Part shown: piece after piece, positions 44,758 to 52,694 of the stretch
How positions within the stretch are numbered: the stretch's first letter is position 1
How the letters are laid out: each line of letters begins with the position of its first letter
DNA from: Sphingobacterium litopenaei
GTDB lineage: Bacteria > Bacteroidota > Bacteroidia > Sphingobacteriales > Sphingobacteriaceae
Assembly: GCF_014692495.1 (NCBI RefSeq)
Contig: NZ_JACOIJ010000007.1
Coordinates: 1-64,000, forward strand
Reading direction: 5' to 3'
DNA length: 64,000 nucleotides
Notes under the pieces: generated by a model
What the model was told of the DNA's origin: nothing
The model's database searches: none
The model's input: only the letters and a program-made list of their open reading frames with translations
Translations under genes and position numbers: made by a program

Positions 44758-45453
44758 ATGGATAGAGATATAACAATTGCTGTCATAGAGGATGATGAAA
44801 ATTTACGTTTTTTGATTAGTCATCGTTTACAGACAGAGCGATATAAAGTAGTTCAGTCAGGTAATGGTGTGGAAGCCGAAGAGTTGATACTGTCTGTACA
44901 GCCAGATATTGTTCTTTTGGACTGGATGTTGCCCGGAAAGGAAGGAATTGATGTGTGTCAATCCGTTCGCAAGCAAGGCTTTGAAAACATTATTATCATG
45001 ATGACAGCAAAGTCCCAAGATGTGGACAAAATAGATGCTTATAGTCATGGTATTACTGATTACATCACTAAGCCATTCAATATGGATGTGCTGGTAGCTA
45101 TGATTGATAATAAGGTGCGTTTCTTTGTGCCAAAGAGTGCGAACAAAGACGTTTATTTCTTTGGAAATACTGAGCATCACCCACAAATCCATTCTTTAAT
45201 CCGCGATGGGAAAAAAATTGAGTTGACAATCTTAGAAAATCGTATTTTGTTGCATTTCTTGCAAAATATGGGCAAAGAAATTACACGTGAGGAATTAATG
45301 GAGGTCGTATGGGGATACAGCTCAAACGTCAATACCCGTACATTAGATATGCACGTAGTTCGTTTGCGTAAAAAGATCGAAAGTAACCCAGATAAGCCAT
45401 CTTATTTACAAACTGTACGCGGTCTAGGGTACAAATTTGTGGATGAGGAATAG
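44758..45453 (+). CDS. OmpR-family response regulator
   Basis: I start at 44758 (MDRDITIAVIEDDENLRF); a Met at 44743 would overlap the kinase gene and add five residues. The receiver domain has the acidic pair EDDE, phosphoacceptor Asp55 in VLLDWMLPG, the Thr in IIMMTAKSQD and the Lys in ITKPFNMD. The C-terminal winged helix (about 130-230) has LTILENRILLHFL, ELMEVVWGY and the terminal VRGLGYKF. It is the cognate regulator of the upstream kinase. Target promoters are unknown. Confidence 0.94.
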   Translation: MDRDITIAVIEDDENLRFLISHRLQTERYKVVQSGNGVEAEELILSVQPDIVLLDWMLPGKEGIDVCQSVRKQGFENIIIMMTAKSQDVDKIDAYSHGITDYITKPFNMDVLVAMIDNKVRFFVPKSANKDVYFFGNTEHHPQIHSLIRDGKKIELTILENRILLHFLQNMGKEITREELMEVVWGYSSNVNTRTLDMHVVRLRKKIESNPDKPSYLQTVRGLGYKFVDEE

Positions 45454-45508
45454 ATATTGAATTATTTGGAAGTTTAATTTATTTAATATATCTTCGTGTA
45501 GAACGATG

Positions 45509-45552
45509 AACAAGACCATTCTCTCTATGAGCGAATGGTCTTGTTTATTTTT
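45509..45552 (+). terminator. Intrinsic terminator of the S9-fold/kinase/regulator operon
   Basis: The perfect 12-bp stem AACAAGACCATT/AATGGTCTTGTT (45509-45520 and 45534-45545) is followed by a T-rich run. Confidence 0.88.
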
Positions 45553-45597
45553 TTGTTAAAATTTTAGTGTTAAAAAATTAAGTTAAAATATATAATT

Positions 45598-46071
45598 ATG
45601 GCAGAAGTAACTTATTACACAGCAGAAGGGTTAGCTAAGCTTAAGGAAGAATTGCAGTACTTGAAAACTGAAGGAAGAGCTAAGATTGCTAACGCTATTG
45701 CGGAGGCAAGAGACAAGGGTGATTTGTCCGAAAATGCAGAATATGATGCTGCAAAAGAAGCTCAAGGGTTGCATGAAGCTAAAATAGCTAAACTAGAAGA
45801 AGTTTTGTCAAGTGCACGCTTGATCGATGAATCAAAATTAGATTTATCAAAAGTATTAGCCTTATCAATTGTTCGTATCAAAAACAAAAAGAATGGCGCT
45901 GAAATGACCTACCAATTGGTATCGGAGACAGAGGCAGATTTGAAGTCTGGTAAAATCTCTGTTAAGTCGCCAATTGCTCAAGGTTTATTGGGGAAATCTG
46001 TGGGCGAAACAGCAACGGTACAAGTACCAGCAGGTGAGATTGAATTTGAAATTTTAGAAATTTCAAGATAA
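45598..46071 (+). CDS. greA: Transcription elongation factor GreA
   Basis: The 157-residue protein has the GreA coiled coil with the catalytic tip ARDKGDLSENAEYDAAKEAQ and the C-terminal FKBP-like domain (YQLVSETEADLKSGKISVKS, SPIAQGLLGKSVGE). GreA enters the RNA polymerase secondary channel and stimulates cleavage of backtracked transcripts. It is bracketed by terminators on both sides and so is its own unit. The length is typical of the family. Confidence 0.95.
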   Translation: MAEVTYYTAEGLAKLKEELQYLKTEGRAKIANAIAEARDKGDLSENAEYDAAKEAQGLHEAKIAKLEEVLSSARLIDESKLDLSKVLALSIVRIKNKKNGAEMTYQLVSETEADLKSGKISVKSPIAQGLLGKSVGETATVQVPAGEIEFEILEISR

Positions 46072-46128
46072 TTTATTTTAAGGGTTATGAGCGGTATTGC
46101 CATAACCGCTTATAATACTATCTATATA

Positions 46129-46173
46129 AACAAAGGAAAGGATTCTATCACATAGAATCCTTTCCTTTGTTTA
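46129..46173 (+). terminator. Strong intrinsic terminator of greA
   Basis: A perfect 19-bp stem (46129-46147 pairing with 46153-46171; arm begins AACAAAGGAAAGG) with a 5-base loop is followed by TTTATATA. A weaker 7-bp hairpin (GGTTATG/CATAACC) lies just upstream at about 46083-46107. Confidence 0.88.
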
Positions 46174-46245
46174 TATATGTGGATTTAGTGTAATAAGAAT
46201 AGCAATTCGACTATAATATATATGATATAGTCATCTATATTTTAT

Positions 46246-46253
46246 TATATTTG
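46246..46253 (+). promoter_or_regulatory. -7 promoter element of the HIT-protein gene
   Basis: TATATTTG is an exact TAnnTTTG match 25 bases before the start codon. It probably drives the HIT-DedA-ppa-CNNM-rsmE run. Confidence 0.6.
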
Positions 46254-46278
46254 CGAATACACAGATTTGATATAATTT

Positions 46279-46692
46279 ATGTCTACAATATTTTCAAAAA
46301 TTGTTGCTGGTGAGATTCCTGCTTATAAAGTAGCTGAGAGTAATGATTTTTTAGCATTTTTAGATGTATCACCTTTGACACCAGGACACGTCTTGGTGAT
46401 CCCAAAGAAGGAAACGGATTATATATTCGATATTAATAATGACGAATATATGGGGTTATGGGTATTTGCTAAGATTGTATCCCAAGGTATCAAAAAAGTA
46501 TTTCCATGTAAAAAAATAGGTGTAGCGGTAGTCGGATTAGAAGTTGCCCATGCACATATCCATTTGATTCCATTAAATAAAGTTAGTGATATGAGCTTTG
46601 ATAAACCAAAATTATCATTGCCTGCTGATGAAATGCAAAAAATTGCTGATGATATTCGTCAAGCAATTTCAGAAGTGACAAATGCTGAATAA
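46279..46692 (+). CDS. HIT-family hydrolase
   Basis: The 137-residue protein has the HIT fold with the N-terminal IFSKIVAGEIPAYKVAE, LTPGHVLVIPKKETDYIFD and the histidine triad AHAHIHLIPL. HIT proteins hydrolyse nucleoside phosphoramidates or dinucleoside polyphosphates in the cytoplasm; the Hint-like sequence suggests the phosphoramidase branch. It heads a run with DedA, ppa, CNNM and rsmE, spaced 33, 27, 5 and 1 bases, which is probably a single transcript. Confidence 0.9.
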   Translation: MSTIFSKIVAGEIPAYKVAESNDFLAFLDVSPLTPGHVLVIPKKETDYIFDINNDEYMGLWVFAKIVSQGIKKVFPCKKIGVAVVGLEVAHAHIHLIPLNKVSDMSFDKPKLSLPADEMQKIADDIRQAISEVTNAE

Positions 46693-46725
46693 AAAAATAC
46701 AGCTAGAGTCTTTTAACTAACAACT

Positions 46726-47364
46726 ATGCAAGATTTTTTGATTTCTTTCCAGCAAATGATGGATCCGGAGTACTTACTTAGTCATGGCGGATTCTACATT
46801 GTTTGCTTGATTGTTTTTGCTGAGACAGGTCTTTTCTTTGGTTTTTTCTTGCCGGGAGATTATTTATTGTTTTTAGCAGGTCTTTTTTGTGCTTTAAACA
46901 AAATTGACGTCAATATTACGACCATGTTTTTAGGTATTTTGGCTGCTGGTATAGCAGGTAATTTTGCTGGATATTGGTTTGGTTACCGAGCTGGTCCCAT
47001 GCTGTTCAAGCGGCAAGATTCATTGATTTTCAAGAAAAAATATATTGTAATGGCTGAAGAGTTCTATCAAAAATATGGTGGAACAGCTTTAGTTATTGGA
47101 AGGTTTGTTCCAATAATTCGTACATTTGCACCAATCTTTGCAGGGGTGGTCAAGCTTGACTTTAAAAAGTTTGTACTATACAATGTCTTAGGTGCACTAA
47201 TTTGGGTGAGTTTATTAACATTATCCGGTTATTTTTTAGGGGAAATGTTCCCACAAATAATCAATTATGTTGAATATATAATCATTGGTATGATTGTCAT
47301 TGCATTCTTACCATTGGGTATTGCTCTGCTCAAGAGATGGATTAAAAACAGAAACAAGAAGTAA
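46726..47364 (+). CDS. DedA-family membrane protein
   Basis: The 212-residue protein has about five membrane segments with the family marks FAETGLFFGFFLPGDYLLFL, YWFGYRAGPMLFK, GGTALVIGRFVPIIRTFAP and FAGVVKLDFKKFVLYNVLGA. The Glu in FAETG and the Arg in GRFVPIIRTFAP are the conserved charged residues of the family. DedA proteins act as lipid scramblases or flippases, for example for undecaprenyl phosphate; which lipid is handled here is not evident. It lies between the HIT and pyrophosphatase genes. Confidence 0.9.
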   Translation: MQDFLISFQQMMDPEYLLSHGGFYIVCLIVFAETGLFFGFFLPGDYLLFLAGLFCALNKIDVNITTMFLGILAAGIAGNFAGYWFGYRAGPMLFKRQDSLIFKKKYIVMAEEFYQKYGGTALVIGRFVPIIRTFAPIFAGVVKLDFKKFVLYNVLGALIWVSLLTLSGYFLGEMFPQIINYVEYIIIGMIVIAFLPLGIALLKRWIKNRNKK

Positions 47365-47391
47365 ACAACAAATAAACAGTAAAGAATATTA

Positions 47392-47934
47392 ATGAGTACA
47401 CAACATCCTTGGCATCAAGTGTCTCCTGGAGATGACGTGCCAAATTCAGTAAATGCTATAATTGAAATTCCTAAAGGTTCAAAAGCTAAATACGAAATCG
47501 ATAAAGAAAGTGGTTTGATCAAATTAGATCGTGTTTTATTTTCTTCAGTAATGTATCCGGCTAATTATGGTTTTATTCCACAAACATATTGTGACGATAA
47601 AGATCCATTAGATATCTTAGTAATCAGTTCTGTAGACGTATATCCAATGAGCTTAATCGAAGCTAAAGTTATTGGTGTAATGCATATGATTGATGGTGGC
47701 GAGCAAGATGATAAAATCATTGCGGTAGCTAAAAATGACGTATCGGTAAATTATATCAACGATTTGTCTGAGTTGCCTCCGCATACTATGAAAGAAATCG
47801 TGCGTTTCTTCCAAGATTACAAAGCTTTAGAAGGTAAAAGTGTAGAGGTTCAGAATCTTTATGGACGTGCTTATGCTCAAAATATTATCAAAGAGAGTAT
47901 TGAGCTTTATAATACTGAAATAAGAAATAAATAA
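47392..47934 (+). CDS. ppa: Inorganic pyrophosphatase (family I)
   Basis: The 180-residue protein shows the family I motif [14 protein letters not shown] with the metal-binding aspartates, plus [30 protein letters not shown] and the [17 protein letters not shown] segment. It hydrolyses pyrophosphate to drive biosynthetic reactions in the cytoplasm. It is followed 5 bases later by the CNNM/CBS gene. Confidence 0.93.
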   Translation: MSTQHPWHQVSPGDDVPNSVNAIIEIPKGSKAKYEIDKESGLIKLDRVLFSSVMYPANYGFIPQTYCDDKDPLDILVISSVDVYPMSLIEAKVIGVMHMIDGGEQDDKIIAVAKNDVSVNYINDLSELPPHTMKEIVRFFQDYKALEGKSVEVQNLYGRAYAQNIIKESIELYNTEIRNK

Positions 47935-47939
47935 TCAAC

Positions 47940-49256
47940 ATGGCTCTCGATATTTTTTGGACTTTATTGTTAGTCTTTGCAAATGGCTTTTTCGTCGCCG
48001 CTGAATTTGCGATTGTCAAAGTAAGGGCATCGCAGATTGAGCTACAAGCTAAATCCGGCAGCAATGTAGCTAAGATAGCAAAGAATATTACAGAGCATTT
48101 GGATAAATACCTAGCTGCCACACAGCTAGGTATTACTTTAGCATCGTTGGGATTAGGATGGATAGGTGAGGAAGTCATGACAGAGGTTGTGAGTCACATG
48201 TTCTCTTATTTCCATATTGATGTCTCTCAAGGTTGGGCCAAAGGTCTAGGAGTAGTCTTAGCTTTCGGTTCGATCACCTTGCTACACGTGGTTTTAGGTG
48301 AATTGGCTCCCAAATCAATCGCTATCCAAAAACCTGTAGCAACTACCATGAAAGTAGCTGTTCCGTTGCGATTATTCTATTGGATTTTGATGCCTTTGAT
48401 TTTCGTATTCAATGGGCTGGCTAATCTTCTATTAAAATTGATTGGTATTGAACCTCATCCTAGTGAGGCAAACCACTCTTCTGAAGAATTGCAATATCTT
48501 CTTGATAAGGGTAAAGAATCTGGAGCGTTAAATATTTCGGAGCATGAGCTGATTAAAAATGTATTTGATTTTAATGAGCGTATTGTGAAGAATATCATGG
48601 TTCCTAGAACCAAAATTGTCGCTGTAGAACAAAATGATACCGCTGAAGATTTTATAAAAACGGTGACTGAGGAAGGCTATTCTCGTATTCCGATCTACGA
48701 TGATAATATCGATAAAATCGTAGGTGTGGTTCATACAAAAGATATTTTGCCGATTTTGGTTAAAGGGAAAGAGGTAGAGCTTAAGGCTATTATGCGTAAG
48801 CCATATTTCATTCCAGAAACTAAGAAAATCAATGATTTGATGGCGGAGTTTCAACAAAAGCGTATTCAAATTGCTTTTGTGTTGGATGAATTCGGAGGAA
48901 CTTCGGGTATGGTTACTTTGGAGGATATCGTTGAGGAATTGGTTGGTGATATTCAAGATGAATACGATGAGGAAACTCCTTTAGTAGAGCAGATTTCGGA
49001 GACAGAATTTATGATTGATGCTGGTGCAAGCGTGCATGATGTGAATGAATATTTGCCTTTCGAATTACCTGAAAGCTCGGATTATGATACTATTGCTGGC
49101 TTAGTAAGTCATATCTTCGAAAAGATTCCTGATGTCGGTGAATCTTTAGAAGAATTAGGATATCGCTTTACTATCATGAAGAAAACACAACAGAATATCG
49201 AGTACGTGAAATTGGATGTTGTGGAACAATCGGACGACGAAGGATCAGATTCTTAA
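47940..49256 (+). CDS. CNNM/CorC-type membrane protein with CBS domains
   Basis: The 438-residue protein has a DUF21/CNNM membrane domain (about 1-190; ANGFFVAAEFAIVKVRASQI, TLASLGLGWIGEEV, VLGELAPKSIA). Two CBS domains follow (about 205-325; IMVPRTKIVAVEQNDTAEDF, IPIYDDNIDKIVGVVHTKDI, LDEFGGTSGMVTLEDIVEEL), then a CorC_HlyC domain. Although often named hemolysin, these proteins are linked to magnesium or cobalt efflux. The end is one base from the rsmE start, so the two genes are probably co-translated. Confidence 0.9.
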   Translation: MALDIFWTLLLVFANGFFVAAEFAIVKVRASQIELQAKSGSNVAKIAKNITEHLDKYLAATQLGITLASLGLGWIGEEVMTEVVSHMFSYFHIDVSQGWAKGLGVVLAFGSITLLHVVLGELAPKSIAIQKPVATTMKVAVPLRLFYWILMPLIFVFNGLANLLLKLIGIEPHPSEANHSSEELQYLLDKGKESGALNISEHELIKNVFDFNERIVKNIMVPRTKIVAVEQNDTAEDFIKTVTEEGYSRIPIYDDNIDKIVGVVHTKDILPILVKGKEVELKAIMRKPYFIPETKKINDLMAEFQQKRIQIAFVLDEFGGTSGMVTLEDIVEELVGDIQDEYDEETPLVEQISETEFMIDAGASVHDVNEYLPFELPESSDYDTIAGLVSHIFEKIPDVGESLEELGYRFTIMKKTQQNIEYVKLDVVEQSDDEGSDS

Positions 49257-49257
49257 T

Positions 49258-49974
49258 ATGCAACTTTTTTTTACTCCAGAAATTCAACCTCATCATCCAA
49301 CATTTATGTTGAGTGAAGAGGAGAGCAAACATGCTATTCGTGTTTTACGGTTGACACAAGGTGAGAAAATTCACTTAGTGGATGGTCGCGGTGGACTTTA
49401 TGAAACCGAAATTATTGATGCGCATCCGAAACGTACGACCTTACGAGTGCTTTCGGTACAGGAGGATTTTGGAAAGCTATCGTATGAAATTCATTTAGCT
49501 GTAGCGCCAACTAAAAATATAGATCGTATAGAATGGTTTTTGGAGAAAGCTACTGAAGTAGGTTTGACATCTTATACACCCATCATTTGCGAACATTCTG
49601 AACGTAAAGAAGTAAAAGTAGAACGTTTGGAAAAAGTAGCTATTGCAGCGATGAAGCAGTCGTTGAAAGCTTATTTGCCAACAGTTAAACCAGCCATTAC
49701 TTTTAATAAATTCATTCAAGAAGCAGTAAAAGACAAAGTAATTTCAAAGGGTATAGCACATTGTGTGGATTCGGAGAAAAAATATATTTCTACTTCCTTT
49801 TCTCCAAAAGGAAAATATCTTATTCTGATTGGTCCTGAAGGGGATTTCTCCGAAAAAGAAATAAGCCAGGCTATTGAAGCTGGCTTTGTTCCTCTATCGC
49901 TTGGAGAAGCTAGATTGCGTACAGAGACTGCAGCCCTAACTTCTGTTATTGAAGTGTCGTTGCTGAATCGTTAG
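49258..49974 (+). CDS. rsmE: 16S rRNA (uracil-1498-N3)-methyltransferase
   Basis: I start at 49258 (MQLFFTPEIQPHHPTFM); an earlier in-frame Met lies inside the CNNM gene. The 238-residue protein has an N-terminal PUA-like segment (EEESKHAIRVLRLTQGEKI) and a SPOUT core with PTKNIDRIEWFLEKATEVG, YLILIGPEGDFSEKEI and PLSLGEARLRTETAALTSV, all diagnostic of RsmE. It methylates U1498 in 16S rRNA. Its 3' end overlaps the convergent DUF3299-like gene by 4 bases, with no terminator between. Confidence 0.93.
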   Translation: MQLFFTPEIQPHHPTFMLSEEESKHAIRVLRLTQGEKIHLVDGRGGLYETEIIDAHPKRTTLRVLSVQEDFGKLSYEIHLAVAPTKNIDRIEWFLEKATEVGLTSYTPIICEHSERKEVKVERLEKVAIAAMKQSLKAYLPTVKPAITFNKFIQEAVKDKVISKGIAHCVDSEKKYISTSFSPKGKYLILIGPEGDFSEKEISQAIEAGFVPLSLGEARLRTETAALTSVIEVSLLNR

Positions 49975-50453
49975 TGAATTAATTCTGCATCGATGATCTG
50001 AATTTCGGCATTACCTTTTAATGGTTCAGGATTGAACACCATTTTACCTCTAACTTTTATAGGCTCTTCCGTGAATTTTACAGTGCCTTTTTTTATGAAT
50101 ATTTCTACCATAGGAGGAATACCATTCGTTCCACAGAATTGGCACTGAGCAATTGGTAATACAGAAAGCATAAAGGTGCTATGATTTCTTCCACTTGTCA
50201 AAGGAACCAAATATCCGGGCAAATCCACTATTTTGTTTTCCAGCTTTTTTAATTCAGCAGGATAATGTGGAGTATATACTTTTTTGTTTCCACTGGTTGT
50301 AACCTTATACATCATTTTATCTATAGCCTCCCATGTTTTATTCATCATAGGTGTATGATCTGGTACGTCCAAGCCTAAGTTGTTACCGCCAATTTGTGCT
50401 TTAGCACCAATTGATAACAGTAAAAGTGTAAATATGAATATAATATTTTTCAT
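49971..50453 (-). CDS. Exported DUF3299-like protein
   Basis: The 160-residue protein has a signal peptide (FIFTLLLLSIGAKAQ). The region KKLENKIVDLPGYLVPLTSG, followed by FMLSVLPIAQCQFCGTNGIP, resembles DUF3299 (a conserved PGYLVPL motif, then a Cys-containing loop, here CQFCG). In several gammaproteobacteria a DUF3299 gene accompanies a LolD/FtsX-type ABC transporter under zinc control, as here. Its ATG overlaps the permease stop in TAATG. The CxxC could bind metal; function is unknown. Confidence 0.7.
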   Translation of the reverse strand: MKNIIFIFTLLLLSIGAKAQIGGNNLGLDVPDHTPMMNKTWEAIDKMMYKVTTSGNKKVYTPHYPAELKKLENKIVDLPGYLVPLTSGRNHSTFMLSVLPIAQCQFCGTNGIPPMVEIFIKKGTVKFTEEPIKVRGKMVFNPEPLKGNAEIQIIDAELIH

Positions 50454-51826
50454 TATTTTGAAGATAGTGTGTTTGATATTGTTGTTTGATAAGCTTTAAT
50501 AGCGGGAATAATACTCGCCAAAATTCCGATTATTACTGCCATAATTAAAATAATAAATTCATTTGCTTGAATGGCGAAAGCTTGAATGAAATCTGCGCTT
50601 TGACTTGTTTGCAGACTGATATAATATAAAATTCCATGACCCAAAACTAAACCTATTATTCCGCCTATTAATGTAATAATCAATCCTTCGACTATGGTAA
50701 GTGTAAAAAGTTTAGCTTTAGTAGCTCCCAATGTTCGCATAACCGCTAAATCATATTTGCGATCTTTCATTGCATTGTATAAACTGATGAATACGCTAAA
50801 ACCAGCAATCACCATAATCACATAAGCTAAAATTCCTAAAGAATCAAATCCCACGCCTAATAAAGAAAATATTCTAGAGCTTTCAATAGCAGGAGAGGCT
50901 GCCTGCATTTGTGTGCTTTGATTAATCATTCTTGGAAGAACTGATATAGCAGTTGGAGAACTGTATTTGACCAATAATGCTGTGATTTCAACACCGTGAT
51001 CTTCAATCATATCTTCTCCAATACTTTTGATGAATGCATTATTTTGTGGTTTTTCTGCAACTAACTCTTCTTCATGAGGCACTGTATGTTCGTGGCTATG
51101 ATCGTGATCGTTTTCGTGTGTGGAATGGTCGTGTCCATCATGTGCATGATCGTGTTGATGATCATGATCGTGGTCATGTTCTTCTTCATGAATATGCTCG
51201 TCGTTGTGCGCAATCCCATGAACGTCCCAAACACTAGCAAGATTACTCAAAATAAGATTGTCTACGACAGAATAAGATGGTGATAAAATACCAACCACCG
51301 TAAATGGATGTTCATCATGCTGATGTGCCTCTGCTGATAAACCATGCGCACTAAATATTTTGTCTCCGATTTTTAAATTGTTTTTTTTGGCGACTTCGGC
51401 GCCTAAAACCACCTCAAAAGATTTAGACCATAATTTTCCTGTACTCAATTTCAAATCATACATTTCTAAAAAGGTCTCATCTGTACCAATAATTCGATGA
51501 CCTTTATAATTATCACCAAGAGAAATAGGAGTAGCAAGTTGTACTAGCGGATTTTCTGCGATTTTGCTAGCTTCTGACAAAGGAATATTTCCAGTAGGAT
51601 TGTCTACATGGTACAAAGAACTCAAAATAAGTTGCATTGGGCTTCCTTTGGCACCGACGACTAAATCAATATTCTTGGTGTTGTTCTCTAATTGTTTTTC
51701 TAAGGTTACAGAACTGATGTAAATAACAATTAATATGGATACACCAAAAGCGGTAAGTAATATACTCAATAGCGTGGAGCCCCATTGTTGTGTTATATTT
51801 TTCCAAACAAGTGATAAAGTATTCAT
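50453..51826 (-). CDS. FtsX/MacB-type ABC permease with histidine-rich extracytoplasmic loop
   Basis: The 457-residue protein has an N-terminal helix (about 17-40), a large extracytoplasmic domain and three C-terminal helices (about 325-350, 372-395, 420-445) in an FtsX fold (DRKYDLAVMRTLGATKAKLF). Within the extracytoplasmic domain, residues 203-251 hold 19 histidines among acidic residues (for example HEEEHDHDHDHQHDHAHDGH), with more histidines at 161-173. This composition is typical of zinc-handling proteins. It lies between the ATPase and the DUF3299-like gene. A role in zinc uptake or delivery is inferred, not shown. Confidence 0.85.
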   Translation of the reverse strand: MNTLSLVWKNITQQWGSTLLSILLTAFGVSILIVIYISSVTLEKQLENNTKNIDLVVGAKGSPMQLILSSLYHVDNPTGNIPLSEASKIAENPLVQLATPISLGDNYKGHRIIGTDETFLEMYDLKLSTGKLWSKSFEVVLGAEVAKKNNLKIGDKIFSAHGLSAEAHQHDEHPFTVVGILSPSYSVVDNLILSNLASVWDVHGIAHNDEHIHEEEHDHDHDHQHDHAHDGHDHSTHENDHDHSHEHTVPHEEELVAEKPQNNAFIKSIGEDMIEDHGVEITALLVKYSSPTAISVLPRMINQSTQMQAASPAIESSRIFSLLGVGFDSLGILAYVIMVIAGFSVFISLYNAMKDRKYDLAVMRTLGATKAKLFTLTIVEGLIITLIGGIIGLVLGHGILYYISLQTSQSADFIQAFAIQANEFIILIMAVIIGILASIIPAIKAYQTTISNTLSSK

Positions 51827-51835
51827 ACGTCCGTC

Positions 51836-52465
51836 TTATAATTGATAGGTATTAGCAAAATAAGATTTAATTCTTGTATCGTGCGTTGCAATAAGTAGTG
51901 TTACTTCAAAAGTCGCAGCCGTTTCCATCAACAAATCCATTACATATTTGGTGTTGGTGTCGTCCAATGCTGCTGTTGGCTCATCGGCAATTAGAACTTT
52001 TGGATGATTGATGACTGCACGAGCAATAGCTGCACGTTGTAACTGACCACGACTCAATTGATTGGGATAACTGTTAGCTTTATCTTTAATTTGAAGCTTA
52101 TCCAATACTGTTATCACTGCGTTGCGATCTTGTTTTACTTTTGCTAAATATTGGGCTAGGATGATATTCTCTTCGATGGTAAGATTTTTCAAGAGATGTG
52201 CGTCTTGAAAAATAAATCCCATATTTTTCGCTCGGAATAAATCCCTTTTCTCCTCGCTAAGTGCATAAATATCATGGCTGTCTATGAAGACCTGTCCAGC
52301 AGTAGGAGCAGATAACCCGCCTAAAAGATGTAATAAAGTAGTTTTTCCACTTCCTGATTCTCCTAGCAGTAAGGTGTGCTTGTTTTTATCAACATGAATT
52401 GTAGGGAATGTTAATTCATTTTTCGCAGAAGAATATTGGAATTTGAGATTTTCTGAACGTATCAT
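51836..52465 (-). CDS. LolD-like ABC transporter ATP-binding protein
   Basis: The 209-residue ATPase has Walker A LGESGSGKTTLLHLLGG, the signature QLSRGQLQRAAIARAVI, Walker B VLIADEPTAALDD and the switch His in LLIATHDTRI. The sequence belongs to the MacB/LolD branch, which pairs with FtsX-type permeases such as the one encoded 9 bases downstream. It is the first gene of the three-gene minus-strand unit, whose upstream region is shared with a divergent TonB receptor gene and contains palindromes. Confidence 0.88.
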   Translation of the reverse strand: MIRSENLKFQYSSAKNELTFPTIHVDKNKHTLLLGESGSGKTTLLHLLGGLSAPTAGQVFIDSHDIYALSEEKRDLFRAKNMGFIFQDAHLLKNLTIEENIILAQYLAKVKQDRNAVITVLDKLQIKDKANSYPNQLSRGQLQRAAIARAVINHPKVLIADEPTAALDDTNTKYVMDLLMETAATFEVTLLIATHDTRIKSYFANTYQL

Positions 52466-52499
52466 AGAATATTTTCCAAAAAGCTTTTAGATAAGTTTA

Positions 52500-52638
52500 A
52501 AGGTATTGACAATACCTTAGAATCAAAAATTCTATTCAAAATATTACATCGTCAATACTATTCCATCATTCAAGTGAACAGATTTCTTAACAATAGTTTT
52601 AAAGAACGATAATCTATAGGTAATACTTCCTTAATACC
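52500..52638. promoter_or_regulatory. Operator-like palindrome and related half-sites between the ABC unit and the TonB receptor gene
   Basis: The region contains a perfect palindrome AAGGTATT-GAC-AATACCTT (52500-52518). The 8-mer GTATTGAC inside it recurs inverted as GTCAATAC at 52551-52558. GGTAATAC (52619-52626) and AATACC (52633-52638) repeat the same core near the receptor gene. A TACTTTG sequence at about 52648-52654 resembles a degenerate -7 element. The arrangement suggests shared control of both divergent units by one dimeric regulator. Confidence 0.45.
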
Positions 52639-52694
52639 CGCTCATTTACTTTGTGTTAAGAAAAAATGAAATCAAATTGAAAACTAAGATTTAC

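Noticed and set aside
48528-48956. A 142-residue antisense frame within the CNNM/CBS gene
   Set aside because: The sense strand encodes a clear, full-length CNNM protein; the antisense peptide has no recognisable motif.
51034-51283. Val/Met- and Arg/Asp-rich frames opposite the histidine-rich loop
   Set aside because: They are antisense readings of the His/Asp codon repeats in the permease gene.
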